A program made the translations under genes and the position numbers. A DNA stretch of 64,000 nt from positions 248,001 to 312,000 of the forward strand of contig CAWZYM010000396.1 of NCBI GenBank assembly GCA_963966185.1. Direction: 5' to 3'. The notes under the pieces are model-generated. The model saw only the letters and a list, made by a program, of their open reading frames with translations, was not told where the DNA came from and ran no database searches. Source of the stretch: Rhabditoides inermis. Lineage: Eukaryota; Nematoda; Chromadorea; Rhabditida; Rhabditidae. Positions 12,590-21,919 of this stretch are shown piece by piece (position 1 is the stretch's first letter; each line of letters begins with the position of its first letter).

Positions 12590-12716
12590 ATCTGGTTCGC
12601 GTTTCATGAAACGCGAACGCCAGCGTTCGCGTTTTAGCGAGCGTTTATCGAGCAAAATCTTGAAACGCAGACGCAAACACGTGCGTTTTGCGTTTGCGTT
12701 TAGTCTGGACGGGCCT
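12590..12716. repeat. Right terminal inverted repeat and subterminal AAACGC repeats
   Basis: Mirror of the left end: many AAACGC/GCGTTT hexamers, then the terminal inverted repeat ending GGACGGGCCT at 12716, next to the TTA target duplication. Confidence 0.85.
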
Positions 12717-12854
12717 TTAGATATCGAATTTTCAGTTAGGCGGCAGCTTATCCCTTTCTTTTCTCTCTTTTTGCGATTTCTCACGAGCCGCGGGTGTGGC
12801 AATTGGTGGCGAGACGGCAGCGAGTGTCTTCCTTGTTGCAGTCGGGTGTCCGAC

Positions 12855-14992
12855 ATGCAAGGACGCATCAACCGGCGCTCCTCGTACGGCTCGCAGACGT
12901 CGCTGCGCAGAAGCAGCATCTCAGCCAGGGACATCGCTCAGATACAGGCAGCCCTACAGGTGAGAGCAGCCGAGTGCCCCACTCACACCCCAACCATTCA
13001 GAGTGGCCTCCGACACATTGAGGGTTGGGTAGGTAGCATGCTCCTCACTAACATAGACACATATAAACATAACATACACCGATCAAGTAATTCCTAAAAA
13101 TGTGTGAGGTTCAGAGGCAGAATGCAGTGACTGAACAGGCAGTCTCGGTGCTTCTAGTCGTTCTTCCACTATTCTCTCTTCTATACTCATATGCCATACA
13201 CGTTCATAAAGGAGACTTCATCATGGTAAGTGATTAGTTGGTTTCATAAAAGTTGTTTTGTTCTTCTTCAGGCACTCCGATATCTATTCGGAAACTCGCC
13301 GTATCTCCTTCAATTGTGTATTCCATTAACTAATATGATTGCGTGGAAGGTATACGGCAAAATTAGATAGTATCTTGGCAATAGCATGTATTCAGATTGT
13401 GGCAGTGATAATTTCTGTTCAATTAATGTTCTACTGGTTTATTCCGCATGATTCTGCAATAATATTACATCCACAAGGTAATGCTACTTTTTTTCGAATA
13501 CAACTATTCTTTTTGTAACAGGAGATCAAGTTCGATCAATTAATGGTTTCTGGAGCGGTCTTCTATTGTTTCTACTTTATGTGATGGGCTCGGGACTTGG
13601 ATTGTACAGAGGAGACATCGTCTATTTGCATTTTCAAGTGCGTTTGGCGCTCACGCGTTTACACTTCTACGGCGCACATGATCGTTGGGGGTATAGCTCA
13701 GGGGTAGAGCGCTCGCTTTGCATGCGAGAAGTCTGGGGTTCGAATCCCCATACCTCCATAACTTTTTGCTGATTTTGTTTCAGTCGATTCTGTTGAATCT
13801 CGGAGTAATTGCGTGTATGGGACTATTGGCTCTCTGGATTTCGAACAGATTGAACACCTGCGAAGCGTCCAGTGAGTGATATGCTTCTTTCACCACTTAC
13901 TTCCACTACTCGGGTGTTACAGTGGATAGTCCGGCTGATTTCTACTGGGGAGTGCACCAGTTCCCTCACATTCTCGACATTGACGTGAAACACTTCCTCC
14001 GCACTCGCATAACATATGGAGTGTGGGGACTACTACTCGTATCCTCCATATACTACCAGATTGGACAACTCGGACACACCACATGTTAGTATTCACAACA
14101 TCACAACCTCTTCTCTAATGTTCGACCGGTTGTTTCAGTGTCGCTCAAGTGTTGCGCCATCCTTCAAATAGCGTACATTGGAAGGCATCTGTGGGACGAA
14201 CACCTCTATCTCAACTCCAATGACCAGAAGAATACAAATGTGAGACGAGGGGGGAGGGGGAAGGAGAGAGCGAGAGTAAGAGGGGGAAATGAGAGAGGGT
14301 GTGGGAGGGAAGCGAAAGTAAGACGATTATTGCAGGTTGGTCTATACCGTCTATGGAGCGACTTGGTTCTTCTTCCTCTCGTCTATTCCTCTCCGGCAGC
14401 TGTTCTGGCTGGAAGAACTCGCAGCGTCGGACTCATCTCAAGCGCCATTTTCACATGTATGCCATACTATCAGCCACACGTTACTCCCAGTATTTCAGTA
14501 ATCGGTGTATCTGCTATTGTCGCCTGCTACCTCGTTGACAGGCAAAAGTTCGAGTTTCGGCGGCTCAAAGGTAATTGAGATAACTAATATGGGAGAGATC
14601 TTACAGTATCCGTTTCCGGCAACGTGAAGATTCTGGGGCGCGATCCGTTCTTCATAGCAGCGAAGTACCGGACGGACGGCGGAGATGTTTCGGCGAATCT
14701 GCTGCTCGGATCGGGCTACTGGGCGAGCGTGCGACACCCGAACTATGCGTGCGATATCGTCGCCTTCCTTGCCATGTCCTGTCTCCAGGTGAGAAAAGCA
14801 GAGAGACGCGTTTGTACATTGTCATTCCAGGGTACGTCTGCTCTTTTCGTCCACCTCCCGTGCGTGTACGTCTGTGTGTACCTCGTGATCCGAGTATGGG
14901 CGGACGAGAACCGGTGCCTGGCCAAGTACGGGCAGGGGTGGATCCAACACTGCTGCAAGGTCCCGTTCAGACTCGTCCCCGGCCTCTTCTGA
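12855..14992 (+). CDS. ERG4/ERG24-family sterol reductase, DHCR7-like
   Basis: Multi-pass ER membrane enzyme that reduces a sterol ring double bond with NADPH. Eleven exons keep one frame: 12855-12959, 13115-13225, 13272-13349, 13396-13477, 13522-13637, 13784-13871, 13923-14084, 14139-14239, 14335-14572, 14607-14788 and 14831-14992. The family C-terminal signature is clear: LLLGSGYWASVRHPNYACD, then WADENRCLAKYGQGW and a terminal VPFRLVPGLF. This matches 7-dehydrocholesterol reductase better than the lamin B receptor, since no Tudor domain is seen. The N-terminus is a short basic, serine-rich stretch (MQGRINRRSS). The intron at 13638-13783 contains a tRNA-Ala gene on the same strand. Nematodes need dietary sterol, so a role in sterol modification rather than full synthesis is expected. 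The exact bond reduced is not known. Confidence 0.9.
13687..13758 (+). tRNA. tRNA-Ala (anticodon TGC) inside a protein-gene intron
   Basis: A 72-base cloverleaf. Acceptor GGGGGTA pairs with TACCTCC and A is the discriminator base. The anticodon stem is CTCGC/GCGAG with loop TTTGCAT, anticodon TGC at 13719-13721. The A box (TAGCTCAGGGG) and B box (GGTTCGAATCC) are both good. A T5 run at 13763-13767 can end RNA polymerase III transcription. No CCA is encoded. It lies in sense orientation in intron 5 of the sterol reductase gene. Confidence 0.96.
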
Positions 14993-15147
14993 TACTTTCC
15001 CCATCGATTCGAGCACACATAAAGCTACACATGTTCCCCTCTGTTTCTCCGTGTTTGTATTGGCGTATCGCTGCAATTCGATACAGGGGCGAGTGATTGC
15101 AAGGGAGACTGGGAGGGGAAGGATACACTAGTGAGATGCAAGTCGAC

Positions 15148-15794
15148 ATGAAGCTATCACATATTACAGCCGCTATCTACTATGCCGGTATTATTATTGG
15201 TATTTGCACGAGTAAGCATATCAAGCTCACCTATACTGCTTGCCACTGGTGCGACAACGGTCTATACAACTGCCAGCTGCAAGAATATTCAAATAGAACA
15301 TGCGCGTCCGGAACAGCCTGTCTCACAGGTAAAGTAGTTTACCTAGAATAGCCCCATGCTCTCTAAAACAGTTCATATTCAGAATAAATCTCTGAACATT
15401 TTCGCTCGCGAAAGTACACTTTCATACGACATAAGATCTGACCGTTTAGAGAGCAATATGTGGGGAGAGCGTGTTGATTGCAGTGCTGAACACAAGTCTG
15501 CAGGCTGTTTTCCGCGGGTGCGCGCGAGGCAACCTGCTGGGAGAAGAAGGATGCTATCGACCGCCCATCGGAGACATATGGTGCTACTGCGATACGCACA
15601 AGTGCAACCACCGAGTGAGACGCGCGCGCATGCTCACAACACACTCACTATTACAGGACAATGACCACACGTTACTCGCCACAACGCGTACTTCTAGCAA
15701 GAGACGAAAACGACCAACCGCCAAGAAAGCCAAACTAGCATATCGCTCGACATGCACTGTGATTGTTGTGATATTGATACTAGTCGTAGTATAA
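15148..15794 (+). CDS. Small Ly6-like cysteine-rich surface protein
   Basis: Three exons in one frame, 15148-15328, 15484-15614 and 15657-15794, give about 150 residues. An in-frame ATG at 15136 is an alternative start. The first 24 residues are a signal peptide (KLSHITAAIYYAGIIIGICT). The mature part has a compact cysteine pattern (CHWC, later CYCDTHKCN) resembling the three-finger Ly6/uPAR fold, in which a CN pair ends the domain. A lysine/arginine-rich linker leads to a hydrophobic C-terminus (TVIVVILILVVV) ending at the stop, fitting a GPI signal or tail anchor. Fold assignment is inference; secretion and membrane attachment are well supported. Specific function unknown. Confidence 0.7.
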
Positions 15795-15959
15795 TTTTAT
15801 CGGTATCTATTGAGCAACGACTATGCACAAACGTGATGTGAAATCGGACTAGAAATTTGTTGATAAAGATAAAGCAGGAAACATGGAATATGACGAAATA
15901 ATATACACAAGAACATCGGGAATGGAACACAGAGGTGAGATGTAGATAGGGTGAGTGTG

Positions 15960-16608
15960 TTAGACGACATGACTCGCCTTGGATACCCGTCTGGCGACGA
16001 TGGGCCGGGAGGAACGGCGAGCTGCGGATGTGGTGGAAGCGCGGCGGGATACGGCAGAAGACCGACGTGCGTCCGACGGGCGTCTTTCAGTGATGGGCTC
16101 CTCTTGGGACGTGCCCGGCAGACACTCCATGTAGTACTCGTCCAGCAGAGCATCCTCATACGAGGGTGGAGGCGACGCGCCGCAGTTGGGCTGCTGCTCC
16201 GTGTTGTACACCGGAGGAGCCGGGGAAGCTGCCCCAGCATTCACTGTCTTCTCGGCCGCAGCCGATGCAGCGCGCTGCTTCCGCATATTGCGCGCCTCTG
16301 AAAAAAAACAATATGAGAAATATGTCCAGATAGGACCGTAAATTACAAAAAAAAAATATCAACACTTTGAAACACTCACTCTGGATGGTCTTGAAGTTTT
16401 TCTCTCGAAGACGTGCAGTAATTCGTTGCACAACTCGGCGGGTGCGTCGCATTTCCACTATCTTGTCCAACTCCCACTGCTTGCATTTGTTGATTCCCAC
16501 CAGCATAGCTACTACCATTCCGATACAAAATATAATGGTGGGAAGCACAATTGACGTCATCACTTCTTCCGAAGGCACGAAATACTCCTTCGTAGCCATG
16601 CTACTCAT
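15960..16608 (-). CDS. Single-pass membrane protein with a C-terminal PPxY motif
   Basis: Two exons, 16380-16608 and 15960-16297, are joined within a lysine codon (IQ/K/ARNMRKQ). A short N-terminal segment is followed by one strong membrane helix (VLPTIIFCIGMVVAMLVGI), then a basic juxtamembrane stretch (RRTRRVVQRITARLR). The cytoplasmic tail contains PPPSYEDALLDEYY. This is a PPxY motif of the kind bound by WW domains of NEDD4-type ubiquitin ligases. The tail ends in an Arg/Ser-rich region. It is convergent with the Ly6-like gene, with 165 bases between the stops. I do not recognise the family; a receptor-adaptor role is inference. Confidence 0.75.
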
Positions 16609-17453
16609 TGAAATCTGAAAATGTTATTACTGTTACAATAATAATAACGGCATAAACTGTATAACAGTAAAATGAACTCAATGTAATTGCATACTCTGAT
16701 ATGAAAGAACAATATTTGCACTAGACGTTGGGAGAAGTGTATCACACGCAATGGTTGAAATAAGAAACATATGTATATATTCACTTATAACCAAGAGCTG
16801 AGAAAATGCTGAAGTCTAGCAGCACAAAACACGTGTATTAGCGACTTCAACGAGAATCTAGTATATACGACGACGGCGAGATGGCGCTCTCCTCGTTCCC
16901 ATATATCGATTTTCGTTGTCTAGTAGGGTACATAAAAAGAAACAAACATAAGACAATCGCGAGTAAAGAACAAATATATTCTATCATTATGACTTGTTAT
17001 GTAAACAAATTTTCGAAGTTTTTACAATGGACGCAAAAATTGTTATAATAAATTTTATATTCAATCATAGTCAATAACGTAATTTTCTAGTACGAGTTTC
17101 GGTTGACACTACGCAATTTAACTCAAATTCAAACTTACAGTAGTCCTTGAAGTTTTCAGGCACAGACTGAGTATTAGTTCTTTTCTGTGTTATACGGGCG
17201 AGGAAAATTTTCTTGCATATTTTTGGCACCGAACTTAGCGGCATGGGTGGTCATACCATCATTCTACCTCCATTGCTTACTCACTACCTACTTAGTTATA
17301 TCAAAGCATTTTGTTTAATTGTAATCTCGTTTACTTGTTAGTCTGCATGTATTAATCGCATATGTTGTTTTTATGACGTCTGTTAAAAAAATCGCGATTT
17401 GATTTTTATCTTGATTTTTTTTAAATTCTATTTTTATATTTCTTCAGGGTATC
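16609..17453. other. AT-rich intergenic region upstream of rpl-2
   Basis: About 845 bases, AT-rich, between divergent genes. It ends in a T-rich tract and tttcttcag acceptor at 17437-17447, just 6 bases before the rpl-2 ATG. This fits an outron trimmed by spliced-leader trans-splicing. No gene was seen. Confidence 0.55.
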
Positions 17454-18381
17454 ATGGGACGTAGGATCCGCGTCCAGCGTAAGGGACCTGGAGGTATCTT
17501 CAAGGCTCACAACAAGCACCGCAAGGGAGCGGCTAAGCTGAGGGCTCTTGACTTTGCCGAGCGTTCCGGATACATCAAGGGATGCGTCAAGCAGATCATC
17601 CACGACCCTGGACGTGGAGCTCCCCTTGCTATTGTTCACTTCCGCGACCCGTACAGGTACAAGACCGTCAAGGCCACCATGATCGCCGCTGAGGGTATGC
17701 ACACCGGACAGTTCATCTACTGCGGAAAGAGGGGTAAGTGAGAATTAATTTTCTTCGATTGTTAATATTTTTCTTTTCAGCTCAGATGCAGGTCGGAAAC
17801 GTCGTTCCCGTCGGAGAGCTTCCTGAGGGAACCACTATCTGCAACCTCGAGGAGAAGACCGGAGATCGTGGAAGGCTCGCCAGGACCTCTGGTAAGTTGT
17901 TAATTAAGATAATATTTACTTATTATTTAGGCAACTACGCCACTGTCATCGCCCACAACCCCGATACCAAGAAGACCCGTGTCCGTCTTCCCTCTGGAGC
18001 CAAGAAGGTCATCCCCTCCAACAACCGTGCCATGATCGGTTAGTTAATTTATTTAATTTTTCCTGATGTGGTTTATTCCAAAATTGTTTCATTTCAGGAC
18101 TTGTTGCCGGAGGAGGACGTACTGACAAGCCCCTGCTCAAGGCTGGACGTGCCTACCACAAGTACAAGGCCAAGAGGAACTGCTGGCCTACCGTGCGTGG
18201 AGTTGCCATGAACCCCGTTGAGCATCCCCACGGAGGAGGTAACCACCAGCACATTGGACACCCGTCTACTGTCAAGCGCGGATCGTCTGCCGGAAAGAAG
18301 GTCGGACTCATCGCTGCTCGCCGCACTGGACGTATTCGCGGAGGAAAGCCCGAGAAGAAGACCAAGGAGGAGGCTGTCTAA
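17454..18381 (+). CDS. rpl-2: 60S ribosomal protein L8 (uL2)
   Basis: Core protein of the large ribosomal subunit, close to the peptidyl-transferase centre. Four exons, 17454-17733, 17781-17891, 17931-18038 and 18098-18381, give 260 residues, the usual length for eukaryotic uL2. It starts [14 protein letters not shown] and contains the hallmark [20 protein letters not shown], whose histidine loop is essential in bacterial L2. It ends in a basic [11 protein letters not shown] tail. Codon use is strongly biased (GGA, CGT, AAG, ATC), as expected for high expression. A splice acceptor directly before the ATG suggests trans-splicing. Identity is certain. Confidence 0.99.
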
Positions 18382-18477
18382 GCGTTGTTATAAATGTTGT
18401 TGGAAATGTAAACATTTGTTAATATTTATTGTTGCACTGATCAAGAATTACTTATACTTTGGGATCGTGGATTGACT

Positions 18478-18774
18478 TCATTCGAATAGTGGAAGAGATG
18501 ATGTCGGTGTTTCTGTCGTCATGAAGTCAATATCGGGATGGTTGAGAGGCCTGAATATGAGGGAAATTATAGTTTTCTGCCAAGAACAAACCTTTCGATT
18601 GCACCCATAGGAATCATGGGCTGGCGCTTCTTTTCTATCTTTTCCTTTTCCATGCAACACTTTCCGCAACATGTGACACACAAAAACCAAACAGATCGCG
18701 AAAGTGACAAATATCGTCGTGATTATCAGCAATATCCTATTGATGCCGTCAATCAGCATCCTGAAAAGACACAA
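18478..18774 (-). CDS. Small single-pass membrane protein, uncertain ends
   Basis: An open frame begins at ATG 18774; a second in-frame ATG at 18759 follows a tttcag acceptor that ends just before it and may be the real start of this exon. The protein has one long hydrophobic helix (ILLIITTIFVTFAICLVFVC) then a basic segment (LRKVLHGKGKDRKE). A gtttgt donor at 18591 and an acceptor near 18551 could remove an intron, giving a short ASQPSRY end. Without splicing it runs to a stop at 18478. No family was recognised. It may be an exon of a larger gene whose 5' part lies towards 19080. Confidence 0.4.
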   Translation of the reverse strand: MCLFRMLIDGINRILLIITTIFVTFAICLVFVCHMLRKVLHGKGKDRKEAPAHDSYGCNRKVCSWQKTIISLIFRPLNHPDIDFMTTETPTSSLPLFE

Positions 18775-18781
18775 TATGTAA

Positions 18782-19195
18782 TATAGAACATTATAATCAA
18801 TTTTAAATCACATCAAGTTAAGCAACATTGATCTGGCAAGGCAGCTAACTGAAGTGAGTGGAAGGCACGCATATACTGGCAAACGGATAGATCTAGTGTG
18901 ATAGCAGGCGCGAGTGGTGACTAGAGGCGGAGAATATTTCAAAAACCAAATGAAAGAGAAAACAAATTCTGGTTAGATATCAGTACCATGTCCTCCGTGA
19001 GTGTTGGGTATTGGGACTGTCGACTGACTGTTTACACACGTTTCTTCTGCTCTCCCTGCGCGGCTTGTGCATGAAAGCATAACAAACAAAAACAAGTAGA
19101 GCTCTGATCTATCCTATTTCAAGGATATATTATAATAAATATTTCGCTTGCATCATATTAGTGTTATTATCATTACCGTTTAATATTACTTGTGA
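18782..19195. other. Intergenic region
   Basis: About 410 bases between divergent genes. A 34-codon open frame on the minus strand (about 18975-19078) could be a 5' exon of the small membrane protein, but no junction restores its frame. Nothing else is visible. Confidence 0.3.
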
Positions 19196-20865
19196 ATGAA
19201 TAGTACATTTTTAAAATTTATGAGTTTTTATTTTCGTAAAAGGTCCTGCAACGATATATTCAAATGGGAGGAGCATCATCAGCATGGTTTTGTGTATGTT
19301 TCTTTTTTCTTTTGTTTTTCTTTTGTTCTCAGGGTTGTTTATCAGTTTATTATAAACCTAGTTTTAGCTGTGAATGATGATGGTGATGAATCGCCAACAG
19401 GCGTCCAACAACATGCGACGTCCTCGACGGCGAATCGCACAATTTCCACCTCAATCGCTTCTTCAACGAGTGCAGGAACATCAGCAAAAAAAGATTCCTC
19501 ATGTATATGTGAGTTGTTTGATAGTAGTATTGTTTGTTAGTAATTATGCGATATCTTTATTTCAGCTATTCCGAGTGGTTCTCTTCTTGATGCTTCTGGT
19601 AAACCGCGATGGCAGTGCATTGTGTGCAACAAATCGTTGTCTTCCAAGAGATCTTTCGATGAGCATATGAACATCCATAACCAGACCAGACCGTTCAGCT
19701 GCGAACACTGCGACTACGCTGCAGGTAATATCTATCCATACTTTTTTCATATAGTATTTGTTTCAGCAAGCCAAATGACATTGCGGAGACACAAACTGAG
19801 GAATCACACGCCTCGTCGCGACTGGGGATATAAGTGTCCGTATTGTGTGGAGGCATACATGGAACCCGCCAGCTATCAGCAACATGTCATGTACGTAGGA
19901 CATTATTGAGTTTCTTCATCTGTACTAATTCAGTTCCCGACACATGGGTCTGTCGGCGACATTTGGATGTCCGCACACGATGTGCACGTTTCTCTCAAAA
20001 TGCTCGCGTCATTTTCGAGAGCACCTTAACAAACACCACCTTGCCACCAGGTACACATTTATCTCAGTTCTCGAACTGTCTTATTTAGACCATCATCGAT
20101 GAAACGGGCTGCACCCTACAACATCCCCGATGAGAGTCTACAAAAATACTTGGTCGATGACGAGTATGGTGAGGGTTTTCATAATTTATATGATTTGCTT
20201 TTTCACAATTCTATCGTTCTTACTCGGTACGAGTACATATTCAGGCTATGGATTCGGTAAACGTCCTGCTGTGAAGGTTGCAAATGCTCAACAGCTACAA
20301 CCTACTCAACAGGCTCAACAGCCGAGACCCATCACAGTGAGACACTCCATAAACAAGGTATCTGTTATATTTTCGTTTTAAAACATGTCTGTTTCAGACC
20401 GATCTAAGTGTTGGCGGTGTGGACGAGGAGGAGTTCATGAAGGCGCCGCTACGCTTGCGTGGCGAACGAGCCGGTCAGCTTGACACGGGTCTCCCACACG
20501 GATCCTTCGTTCATGCTGTTCATCTCCACCAGCACAATGCCCGTACACGACATGTTGGTGCACATTGTATATATCTAACATACTGTGTTTTAAGGTTGTA
20601 TTGCAACCTCCACGTGAGTTACTTTCGACTGGACGAAGTGGAACGACGTCAGGAGTAAGTATTTTTGTCTCGTTTATTATCATTGTTTCCAAATATTTTG
20701 CCCTAATTTAATGCTCAGCGTGGGTTCTCTTCCTCCTCTTCTGCTTTGTCGTCGGGAGCAGAGCTGTTGCCAGCGGACTCTGATTGGATCGAAGCAGAGA
20801 TCGAGGTGGGCAGTGCGGAAGTGCAGCGCCTGCCTGACGGACAGATCGACCTCGAGCTCGACTGA
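19196..20865 (+). CDS. C2H2 zinc-finger protein (four fingers)
   Basis: Probable nuclear nucleic-acid-binding protein. Exons join in one frame: 19196-19286, 19368 to about 19510, 19566-19724, 19767-19890, 19934-20050, 20089-20168, 20245-20358, 20398-20553, 20595-20654 and 20719-20865. After a Ser/Thr-rich N-terminus there are four fingers: CIVCNKSL..H..H; CEHCDYAA..HKLRNH, split by an intron; CPYCVEAY..H..H; and an atypical CPHTMC..HFREHLNKHH. A glutamine-rich segment and an acidic C-terminus (SAEVQRLPDGQIDLELD) follow. Fingers two and three are joined by a long NHTPRRDWGY linker rather than the classical TGEKP. I do not recognise the orthologue. The 5' exon is supported by phase only. Confidence 0.8.
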
Positions 20866-21590
20866 GCGCTATTCATCTTCACACCGATCAGGTCGGTATT
20901 ACTATTATTACTACTACTGCAACTGCACATTGCGTTATTTGTTATGAGCTTGCCCCGTCCCTGTTCCATTTGGTTGTGTTCTTTGTTTTCTTCTTGTTGT
21001 GTCTTTTGTTGATTTCGAAATTCTCTTTACGCTGTCGATTGCTCCAAGTGTGACCTTATTGTGCTTCCAAAGTTCCACATACAACGATAACGATTAGTGT
21101 AGTTCTGATTTATACATTTGCATGCTTGTCAAAATGCTATATTGAATTGATGTACTCCGTTAACGATTTGAGCTGTGTATACAGGTAATAAATGTCTTCT
21201 ATTGACTATTGTTTCAGTATCTATTAATTATTCGGTTATCAGACCGTTTTATACCTTTGCAACTTATTATTATGTTACTATTATATTCCATCTTGATTGG
21301 TTTTAAAGTACTGGTCGTAATATTTATGACATATGACTATTTTCAATATGTATTTCAGACTGATGCGATCGTGATTATTTTGCAGTGCATAATAGTCTCG
21401 TGTTTATTCAATTTATACAGTTCGAATCCGGGTACGTTTTTTTCTCTCATTATAATTGAAACTGAATTGGGCATTCTTTCGCATGATCTCTGTTTTGTTC
21501 GAGTTTGATTAGGGATTTGTAAATGAAGATGATTGATGTATATAAAAAAGTTTGTTTATCAGCAGATTCAAGTTATACAACCGTCGACCT
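20866..21590. other. Intergenic AT-rich region
   Basis: 3' flank of the zinc-finger gene. AT-rich, with only short chance open frames. No gene was recognised. Confidence 0.4.
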
Positions 21591-21599
21591 AGCCAATAA

Positions 21600-21856
21600 G
21601 GGGACTGACCTAAGGCTCTCGAGTACAAATCGCTAGCTGCTTACAAGGGGTCCATCGATGAATGTAATGAATTTGGATCAGATGACGTCACAGACTTCTG
21701 ACTAGAGGCTCACGAAAGTTGTGAGGGTGGTCGTCACTCCACCGTGACTAGCGGTACATCATTAGCCGCCGAGAGGATTGAACCCGGGACCTTCCGCTTG
21801 ATAGCTGCGCGCACATCCACTGCGCTAGCCACCCCCAAAGCGCTAGCCACCCCCAA
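21600..21856 (-). repeat. tRNA-derived SINE-like element with duplicated head
   Basis: Read on the minus strand, it begins GGGGGTGGCTAGCGCAGTGG and carries an A-box-like TGGCTAGCGCAGTGG (21817-21831) and a perfect B box GGTTCAATCC (21775-21784), spaced as in a tRNA. The expected cloverleaf is degenerate and a non-tRNA body of about 170 bases follows. The first 17 or so bases of the head occur twice in tandem (about 21824-21856). The 3' boundary is only estimated. This is the layout of a tRNA-derived SINE transcribed by RNA polymerase III. It lies just upstream of par-4. Confidence 0.65.
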
Positions 21857-21919
21857 TATTGTCAGCTGATGATAAAGTAACCTTATGTATGCACAATGCA
21901 TTGCAGGTGTTTTGTGTGA

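Larger units (their letters stand above)
9506..12716. mobile_element. Complete autonomous PIF/Harbinger DNA transposon
   Basis: The left end AGGCCCGTCCAGACTAAACG at 9506 is matched by its reverse complement ending at 12716. Identity runs for about 27 bases before the ends drift. The element is flanked by TTA at 9503-9505 and TTA at 12717-12719, the 3-base TWA target duplication of PIF/Harbinger elements. Inside are the two genes expected of this superfamily, arranged convergently: a DDE transposase (plus) and a MADF/Myb-like DNA-binding protein (minus). Both are open, with sensible introns and a polyadenylation signal. Length is 3211 bases. Intact ends, target duplication and genes point to a recent insertion and possible autonomy; activity is inference. 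Confidence 0.95.

Noticed and set aside
12537..12854. Upstream extension of the sterol reductase frame
   Set aside because: Most of it reads through transposon end sequence and has no protein character; ATG 12855 is preferred.
21734..21836. A functional tRNA gene on the minus strand
   Set aside because: A and B boxes are good but acceptor and anticodon stems do not pair and a non-tRNA body follows, so a SINE head fits better.
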